Assembly: GCA_033239125.1 (NCBI GenBank)
Contig: BSWB01000001.1
Location: 5,220,501 to 5,284,500 of the forward strand
Direction: 5' to 3'
Length of the DNA stretch: 64,000 nt
Source: Fagopyrum homotropicum
Taxonomy: Eukaryota > Streptophyta > Magnoliopsida > Caryophyllales > Polygonaceae
The stretch's first letter is position 1. Each line of letters starts with the position of its first letter. Below the pieces are notes generated by a model, which saw nothing but the letters and a program-made list of their open reading frames with translations, had not been told where the DNA came from and ran no database searches. Of the stretch, positions 57,245-64,000 are shown in pieces. Made by a program: the position numbers and the translations under genes.

Positions 57245-58100
57245 AAAAAATGGTACAAATCATCATTGGACTTCCCAAATTTGTTATTGGTAATAGATGT
57301 GATTAGGTTTCGAACAATTGGTCTTTGATTTCATGAAATTGCTATGAAGTTGGTTTTGAATTAGAATTAGGGTTTAATTTTGGATAGTATCTATTAAACA
57401 AATTCAGACGGTATGAGTTTGATTCCAATTGATATTAGGGCTTTTGATTTCTGCCGAATTTCTCATTTGTACAAGTGTTTCTGCTTCTGAATTTGTTGAA
57501 TCTGCTGAATATTTGTTGCGTTCCTATTCATTTTCTGAGTTTCTCACTGCTACCTGCACATAATCTCCATCATTTGTACAGCTCCTGATCAAATTTGTCA
57601 TTTATATCAAAGGCTGTTTAGATAATGCTCTTAGAGCTGTTAGTCAGTAGTTAGCAGTACAAATGTTTCACTAAAAATTTAATTTGATTTCTTCTTTTAT
57701 AAACAAAAATTAGTGGATATTAGACTGTCCAACTAATCAGTTGGCAAGTTCATGACTTTCTGGTAAGATTTGAGGAAGATAAAGATTTGTAATTCGGTAC
57801 GGGTAGTCCATGTTCTTGGTGTAGGAGATTTTGGGGATCGGAAATTAAGTTGTATATGAAGTTTATTGATCAATATTAGATGTACAAGGATTGCAGGAAC
57901 TTCAAAAGGTTTCCTTTGCATCTTATAGTCTATAAATACTGTATTTTGACACTTTACTAGTTTAGTTCCATTTCAGAAACATCTTTGCCAGTGAAATAGG
58001 GGCTCTGCTGTAAGATGTTGGATTATTTCATCTGTGTATTTTAGTGTAGAGTATTGGAATAATGATTTTGTTCGAGGAACATAGATGATAGGAATAGCCC
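57245..58100 (+). repeat. inverted duplication, arm A
   Basis: This arm of about 855 bp matches, in reverse complement, 62255-63090. Matching anchors include CAATGATGATTTGT / ACAAATCATCATTGG at the outer ends, TTCTCATTTGTACAAGTG / CACTTGTACAAATGAGAA, and TTTTGTTCGAGGAACATAGATG / its complement at the inner ends. Open frames of about 60 residues in both arms (MQRKP at the start) are versions of the same sequence with small indels. It is not clearly coding. The content resembles a gene 5' region or a retroelement piece but I cannot name it. Confidence 0.85.
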
Positions 58101-58307
58101 ACTGAACTTATATATTAGACGAATCAAGCATGATAATGATATTGTCTTATGAAATTACTATGTAGTAATTTACAAGGCAATGATGGTTGCCTTATTAACT
58201 GCCTCAACTATATTTACAGGAAATCATATATAGGCAAGGAAACTCGACGAATTGTTGTTTACTTGATCTAGCCTTGATGAATTGAGCATTCGAGAAGCTT
58301 GCTTTTG

Positions 58308-59788
58308 CTACTCGAGAAGCTTGTTACATGTGCCAACTCCAGCTGCAGCAGCGAGATGCCAAGCAGCATGAATGAATGGAGTTTCCGCGAAAACATCATC
58401 AGCAAGAAAGAGTGCACCACCTAACAAGGATGATAGTTTGTGCATTGTATGTGCACTTCTCAGCTTCGGATCCTCCAACGCTCGCTTTGCAAATGCCACC
58501 TGAGAGTAACCAAATCATTTTTTTTCTTCTTCAATGCTTCTATTCATAATTTGAATGTTCTATGACTAAATCTGAGCTACACTTTAATGAAGTTACCTCC
58601 ATCATGCCGGTATGAACGACTGAGACCATGAGAGGTTGGAAGGGCAAACAAAGAGCAGATGCCGCCATCAGCAGTTTCGGGTTTTCGCTTCTAATTGCTC
58701 TTGAAAGACACTGCAAACAGATCACACATCAGAAATATCAGCTTCTGCTCTTATGAATAATATGATGGAATTTACATCAGTAAATTTTGTTAAACAAGAA
58801 CAGAACAAGTTTGAATATTTTCAGGGCCCGTTTGTTTTACACTCCGGAAATGGAAACGGGATGAAAATGAATCTAATCCATATATGCACCTTGTTCATGA
58901 TTTTTTTTGGAATGATTCCTTGTGGTCTCATGCAAAAAGCATTTGTTTCTCTATAGGGTATCAAAAGTAATCAAAATATACTCCAATTAGTTCAAACCAC
59001 AAAATGATTCCAAAAAATTTCATGAATAAGTATATACATATGAACTAGATCCGTTTCCATTCCGTTTCCATTGTTCAAAACAAACAGGCCCTTAGTTTTG
59101 ATCTTACCACAGTGGTCGTTGCAATCATGGCATAATCAAACCATCTTAAGTACTTCCTTATTCTCCCTCTAGAAGAATGATACAAACTTGAAGCAACACC
59201 AACTCCAATCAAGGAGTTTGCATACAACTTGCATTTCATATTTTTCCTGCAACATTGTTGTATCTTTGACAGTTAAAAGCTAGAAGAAGAAAAGTCACAG
59301 ATAGGAAGAAAGGATCTTGCCTCGGCGCATGGACTCCAAGAGCAATAAACGGGAGTGATGTCACGACATTCGCAATTGTTTCCGCGACACTTTGGTCACC
59401 TGACAAGGTAAAAAAAAACACTGAAATGGTTGTTGAAGAGTGTGCAGTTAAAAACCAAGCTTGGTTTTTGTACAATGTACCACTAATGCAACTATGGATG
59501 GGATTCAGACAACCGGGTCTTTGCTGCCATACTCGTCTGATAAAACAGCGAGTTAGGAAGAAACATTATGAGTAGAATACAAAATAGTTTAAGGATCTAT
59601 GTCACTTACTGGATCACGATGCGTTGGTTAGTTTCGATAGAAGAGGTTCTGCATGATGGATGAACATCATCCTCATGTTGAGAAATCTCCTCCAAAGAAA
59701 ATGGTGCATGAGGTTTCAAGTGAACTCCGTGTATACCGTCTAGAGGTTTACCCGAGTTGAAGACACTCAAGGGACTCATGGACCTCAT
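58308..59788 (-). CDS. CREST/PAQR-like multi-pass membrane protein
   Basis: A conserved-looking plant membrane protein whose exact family I cannot name. Coding exons (minus order): 59788-59610, 59536-59481, 59399-59321, 59246-59108, 58710-58597, 58499-58308; 759 nt, 252 aa, phases close. The intron after 59321 has a GC donor (GAG|GCAAGA). Start is the first ATG after the acceptor TTGCAG|GCAGGA (exon from 59794). About 100 hydrophilic residues precede segments such as ETIANVVTSLPFIALGV, YANSLIGVGVASSLYH, FDYAMIATTTV and LLMAASALCLPFQP. The pattern S-x-x-Y-H, then W-F-D, then H-A-A-W-H matches the metal-binding Ser/His/Asp/His layout of the CREST superfamily (alkaline ceramidases, PAQR receptors, hemolysin III). 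Hydrolase activity on a lipid amide is therefore possible, but is inference. The N-terminal region could include an organelle signal. Confidence 0.85.
58824..59091. mobile_element. Tourist-like MITE (copy 2), 268 bp, in an intron
   Basis: Lies in the intron between exons 5 and 6 (in transcript order, counting the UTR exon) of the CREST-like gene. It begins GGGCCCGTTTGTTTTACACT and ends TTCAAAACAAACAGGCCC. The flanks are TCA on the left and TTA on the right, one mismatch from a TTA target duplication. It shares GAATCTAATCCATATAT, TATAGGGTATCAAAAGTAAT and TTCATGAATAAGTATATACA with copy 1 at 39244. Confidence 0.82.
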
Positions 59789-60048
59789 TCCTGCCTGCAA
59801 TTATGCAGGCAGGAACTGAGAGGCTTGGTTTGTGAAGGAAGTAAAGCTTATAGGATCTTGATTTAGATCTTCTGTTGACATTAAGCAGAAAGATTAATTT
59901 AGGTATTGAAGATTATGCAACTATTTGTCTAAGAATCATGCAGGCATACTGCAGAATCTGCGAGTAAATGCAAATTCATGCATAATCTATTCGGGGGTAT
60001 AACCCAAAGTCTGAAGCAAGAAACTCTTCTTCTCAAGAGACAACAAAG

Positions 60049-60443
60049 GGCTCTTTGTTAACGTAAGATTACGTAGATGAAGAGAATTATTTTGATGAAG
60101 AATTTTGAGTAGATGAAATTGGTTTTAAGAGGATGAGTATGACAATAAGTGAAATGAGAGTTTGGTAAAATGGATATGATTGTGGGTAAAATCACGAAAA
60201 AATACGTATTAAAATTTTGTTTATAGATGAAAGAGATGAAAAAAAGAAAGAGGGATAAAAATGAGATTTTAGTCTCAATAATCCTTATAATTCTATAATC
60301 GAATTTTTTTAGGGTTATAAAATTCCCACAATCTAAGTCTCTTGATCTCCGTAATCTTAACCTTTAATCACTTTCATTAGAATTATTTATTTTAATTCTC
60401 ATAATCTTAATCCCCTTAATTTATACACTTACCAAACGGAGCC
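60049..60443. mobile_element. MITE-like element in the first intron of the CREST-like gene
   Basis: The left end GGCTCTTTGTTAACGTAAGA and the right end CACTTACCAAACGGAGCC are an imperfect inverted pair, and the interior has rough mirror symmetry (GATTTTAGTCTCAATAATCC and related runs of AATCTTAA). AAAG stands on both sides. The superfamily is uncertain. Confidence 0.55.
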
Positions 60444-60859
60444 AAAGTGATGTATAACTGTGGAAAACTGATCACTTGAACTGATTTACAAAACTAACCA
60501 TAAACATCTGATTTGATAAGGCTAAACCTATTAGCAGAAACATAGCATTTTGCAATTACATAATTCAGATATAGGTTGGTTTAGGATATTTCTCTCTAAT
60601 CCAAATCCTAATTAAGAACACAAGTTCTAACTCGTGCATATAAAACCCTAAACGCAAATCATGTCTACAAACCCTACTAAATAACTACAATCAAACAATT
60701 AAACCAAATGGAAGCAAAATACATCAGGAAAGGGTCATCCAAATCGAATGTGCATGTTAAAATTAAGTAATGCATCATTCAACACACCAAATTCGCCAAA
60801 TGATAATTACAGAAGCATATAAATGCAAATTCTCCACGCAAATGTAAGTTAACACAAAC

Positions 60860-61065
60860 CTGTAAGAATGGTGTTTCAAGGAAGAACCCAGAAATGCAAA
60901 GACTAATCTCCTTTCTTTTTTGTTGTTGAAGAATAGTTCAGAAGCTAATAGATTAACGTGTTGTGTATATTTATATATGTATATAGAAGAGCTGAAAAGG
61001 ACAAGCATGAAAGAAGAAATAGGAAGATGATGAGGAGGAGATGCGAATTCTCTCGCGAATCTTCC
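60860..61065 (-). other. probable non-coding first exon of the CREST-like gene
   Basis: A minus-strand TATA-like ATATATAAAC at about 61091-61099 and a clean donor CTTACAG|GTTTGTG at 60860/60859 fit a first exon of about 200 nt made only of 5' UTR. It would be spliced to the acceptor before 59794, removing an intron of about 1.07 kb. The transcription start is an estimate, and no protein evidence supports this exon. Confidence 0.5.
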
Positions 61066-61119
61066 GCTGGAAAGCTTCAGCATATTCGGTTTATATATGC
61101 GCGCGAGGCCAGGCCGCAA

Positions 61120-62254
61120 TTTAACTATTCCCCTTCCCTTTTAGGAAATTACAATAAATAGCATGAAGTTTCTTAAGTGGTGTTTCATTGCATATATTAT
61201 TATAAAAAGTTACCAAATTTTTGTAGAGTTACATTTTATACCAGAAAATCCTTTATTTTTCAGTTTTGACAATATTTTTAGCGATAGTTTGAGTAAATTC
61301 TGTTCAAGATATTCTAAATATTGGATGATTTTGTGCAGTTTATTCAATTGTTGCCCCGTTGTTAAAAGCTATTACCTTCACAATGCGTTATTATGTTTTG
61401 TTTTTCAATAATTGCCAAGAGGTTGTGTGATGTTATGTTTTTCAGTTTTTTTGGGTTAGGACTCTTATTTACATACGTATATATTTTACTAGCGTAGAGT
61501 AAATCACAATGTCACTGAAATGGTAATCTTGTGGAATTTGGTGCATGTTCGAGTCCTATTGGCACAACTTTTTCTCCACTTCAATTCCCTCTTTACAAAA
61601 ATTTAAATTTTAGCCCACTTAACAAATCGTCCTAGCTCCGCCACTATCGATGCCCTCGTACTTTTTCGAAAGTAGAAATCATCATCACCATCAATCAAGA
61701 TTGATCCTAGAACAGACCCAGTATAAACTCTACACTTTCTCAATCTGTGAATGAAGTCGTTCTTGCCCTACCAATTAGCCTAACATCACATACATTAATC
61801 CGAAACGGTGAACCAAAACCTCTCCTTCCAGGCGAATCAGAATCCCTAATAATCAAACATGTTCTCTCTTTTGAAACCAATCTGGATTTCTCCTCGGCAA
61901 TGATAGATAGGTCTTGCTTCGTTGTCCGGTTCTTGAATGTGAGTTTCTCCCTGGGAAAGAGCTTTGCCTAAGCTAGTAGATCTCTTGACACTTCCATACT
62001 GTTTGTGACCTGCACAGAAGACGGTCGTGTCAGGATCAGTTCCATATTTTGAATGGTATTCCGCAAGGTGTGATCATTCCCGGAGATTGCGTTGGATCGA
62101 AAATCTGAGAAAAAATTTCCCAACAAAGCAATAATCTCAATCCGAACCAGGTTAGCATCCGACAGAATTACAGGGATTGTAGTGCTGATATTATTCCATA
62201 ATAAAAAATCTTGATACTGTAATTCTACTACATAAGTTCTGTAAGCTATTCTTA
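61120..62254. other. intergenic, no recognised gene
   Basis: Open frames at 61747-61971 (plus) and 61968-62258 (minus) are isolated and unrecognised. The region 61500-61660 reads like old retroelement sequence but has no motif I can name. Confidence 0.45.
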
Positions 62255-63090
62255 TCATCTATGTTCCTCGAACAAAATCATCATTCCAATACTCTACACT
62301 AAAATACACAGATGAGCCCCTCCCATTTTAAGATAACTGATAACTCAATCTCCCATTTCTGCAACATTGATGAAATGATCCAACATCTTACAGAAGAGCA
62401 CCTATTTCACTGGGCAAAGATGTTCTGAAATGGAACTAAACTAGTAAAATGTCAAAATACAGTATTTATAGACTACAAGATGCAAAGGAAACCAAGTTGT
62501 GAAGTTCCAGCAATCCTTTTACATCTAATATTGATCAATAAACTTCATATACAAATTTATTTCCGATCCCCAAAATCTCTTACACCAAGAAAATGGACAA
62601 CACGTACCGAATTACAAATCTCTATCTTCCTCAAATCTTACCAGAAAGTCATGAACTTGCCAGCTGATTAGTTGGACAGTCTAAATCCACTAACTTTTGT
62701 TTATAAAAAAAGAAATCAAATTAAAATTTTAATAAAACATTTGTACTGCTAACTACTGACTAACAGCTCTAAGAGCATTATTGTCATTTGATCAGCAGCT
62801 GTACAAATAACGTAGACTCTGTGCAGGTAGCAGCGAGAAACTCAGAAAATGAAGCAGGAACTCAGCAAATATTCAGCAGATTCAACAAATTCAGAAACAG
62901 AATCACTTGTACAAATGAGAAATTCGGCAGAAATCAAAACCCTAATTCCAATTGGAATCAAACTTATACCAATTGAATTTGTTTAATAGATATTATCCAA
63001 AATTAAACCCTAATTCTAATTCAAAACGAAACCTAATCACATCTATTACCAATAACAAATTTGGGAAGTCCAATGATGATTTGTAACAGG
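62255..63090 (-). repeat. inverted duplication, arm B
   Basis: Reverse-complement partner of 57245-58100, with a few short indels between the arms. The arms are about 4.15 kb apart and enclose the CREST-like gene with its first exon. Beyond 63090 the similarity stops. Confidence 0.85.
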
Positions 63091-63565
63091 GACCGACGAC
63101 GAGAATGAACCTGAAGAAATTTTTAAGTCTGGAACGATTTGTTTCCCATTACAGAAATCAACAGAGCGAGCAAGAGTAGGAACAAGAAAATAATTAACCT
63201 GGCTAAATCGGAGGAAGTGATTTTCACCAGCGGCTGGAGCTGGCTACTGACGAAGACAAGAGTTTGCTCCCCTAATCAAATTCATAAAACCAGATACCGT
63301 CTTCTCTCTCCTGGAAGAACCAACACTTACCTCCTGCTTAAAACCATGGCTCAATTTCACAGCGGGCAGGCAATCGTTCTTCTCAAGGAGAAGGAACTCA
63401 AAAGACTGACTATAAATTAGGGCAAAATGGCGCAGCAGTACACTGTACTGAACAGTGAACACTGATGTACTACTTCCCTTTATAAGATTGTTGCATAATG
63501 AACCACACATTTAAAGCGGCATACTAGCAAGTTGTACAATCAGCAGATTCCTCATCCTCATACGC
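63091..63565. other. spacer upstream of the TROL gene
   Basis: No gene is supported. On minus a good donor-like CAGGAG|GTAAGT lies near 63330, so this could be the start of an unrecognised minus-strand transcript continuing into arm B. Open frames on both strands match nothing I know. Confidence 0.35.
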
Positions 63566-63571
63566 CACGTG
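63566..63571 (+). promoter_or_regulatory. G-box (CACGTG) upstream of TROL
   Basis: CACGTG within GCCACGTGTCG lies 137 bp upstream of the TROL start codon. G-boxes of this form bind bZIP and bHLH factors and are frequent in promoters of light-regulated photosynthesis genes. The role here is inferred. Confidence 0.45.
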
Positions 63572-63707
63572 TCGACGCCTCAGTGGAATATCCCTTTTCC
63601 ACCTCAGCTTCCCAACCCCAAACCAAAAGGGATCATCATCTTTCATGTATAGAAACCCGTTGAGGCATTTGTTCATCTCCAATCGAGCCATTCAGCCATA
63701 GAATAAC

Positions 63708-64000
63708 ATGGAGGCCGTGAATGCACTAGGATTGAAACCCCTCTGCATCGTCCCTGACAAGACCTCAAAACCCAGAAGGGTTTTCTCAATCCCTTCAACT
63801 CCCCATCTCAGAATTCAAGATACAATCTCCAGGCTCCTCCATGGCAGCAGCCTGGTCCTTGCTCCCCCTTTCCTATCACCCAAAATGGGTCTGGCTCTCA
63901 CCTATGAAGAGGCACTTCAGCAGTCCATCAACACTAGCTCCGGCGGTGAGTTCGACACCGGCGGTGGCTCATTTGAGGGTATTGTTAACTTCGCCACTGA
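63708..64000 (+). CDS. TROL: thylakoid rhodanese-like protein TROL, 5' part
   Basis: The first 97 codons of a gene that runs off the window. It starts MEAVNALGLKPLCIVPDKTS with a Ser/Arg-rich, acid-poor chloroplast transit peptide (KPRRVFSIPSTPHLRIQ). Then comes ALTYEEALQQSINTSS and SFEGIVNFATE, which match the start of the mature region of plant TROL (Arabidopsis STR4). TROL is an integral thylakoid protein with an inactive rhodanese domain; its C-terminal motif docks ferredoxin-NADP reductase and thereby tunes electron partitioning at the end of the photosynthetic chain. Those domains lie beyond the window and cannot be checked. No intron is seen in the visible part. Confidence 0.85.
   Translation, partial: MEAVNALGLKPLCIVPDKTSKPRRVFSIPSTPHLRIQDTISRLLHGSSLVLAPPFLSPKMGLALTYEEALQQSINTSSGGEFDTGGGSFEGIVNFAT

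Noticed and set aside
61747..62258. Two abutting frames (plus and minus) between the first exon of the CREST-like gene and arm B
   Set aside because: Neither resembles a known protein and no splice structure joins them to anything.

Overview
The window is nuclear DNA of a flowering plant, most likely a eudicot. It is AT-rich, has intron-split genes that match well-known angiosperm families, carries a plant-type tRNA-Ser gene, and its intergenic DNA is full of plant transposon remnants. I see no bacterial, organellar or viral gene block. The species cannot be named from the sequence alone.

Six protein-coding genes are supported. (1) 3560-9652, minus: a 12-exon LysM receptor-like kinase of the CERK1/LYK type (606 aa), a plasma-membrane chitin or LCO co-receptor. 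(2) 16363-16860, plus: an intronless small heat-shock protein. (3) 18223-27416, minus: a 13-exon sulfate transporter very close to SULTR3;3 (652 aa). (4) 41279-49549, minus: a 10-exon Golgi-type protein O-fucosyltransferase-family gene (560 aa). (5) 58308-59788 plus an upstream non-coding exon, minus: a 252-aa multi-pass membrane protein with CREST/PAQR-like residues. (6) 63708 to the window end, plus: the 5' part of a thylakoid rhodanese-like (TROL) gene. For genes 1-5 I joined exons by hand; every intron has GT-AG or GC-AG ends and the reading phase closes exactly to the stop codon. A tRNA-Ser(AGA) gene lies at 39809-39889 on minus.

Between and inside these genes lies a record of mobile elements. 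A LINE ORF1 with a stop inside its zinc knuckle (10.1-11.7 kb) abuts a decayed MULE transposase (11.8-14.8 kb), which is itself interrupted by a repeat-rich insertion. A Ty1-copia 5' end sits at 29.1-30.4 kb. Many short non-autonomous elements can be delimited by terminal inverted repeats and target duplications: hAT-like (8 bp), MULE-like (9 bp) and Tourist-like (TAA/TTA). Several lie in introns of the genes above. An inverted duplication of about 0.85 kb flanks the CREST-like gene.

The genes do not form a pathway; this is an ordinary plant gene neighbourhood. The most interesting points are the YAQ motif of the LysM kinase with W-box cores upstream of its start, two GC-AG introns, a duplicated splice donor in the fucosyltransferase gene, a pair of repeat-rich elements whose interiors look inverted, and a 267-bp element built from several CTACGC/GCGTAG hairpins. 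I found no convincing new biological system.
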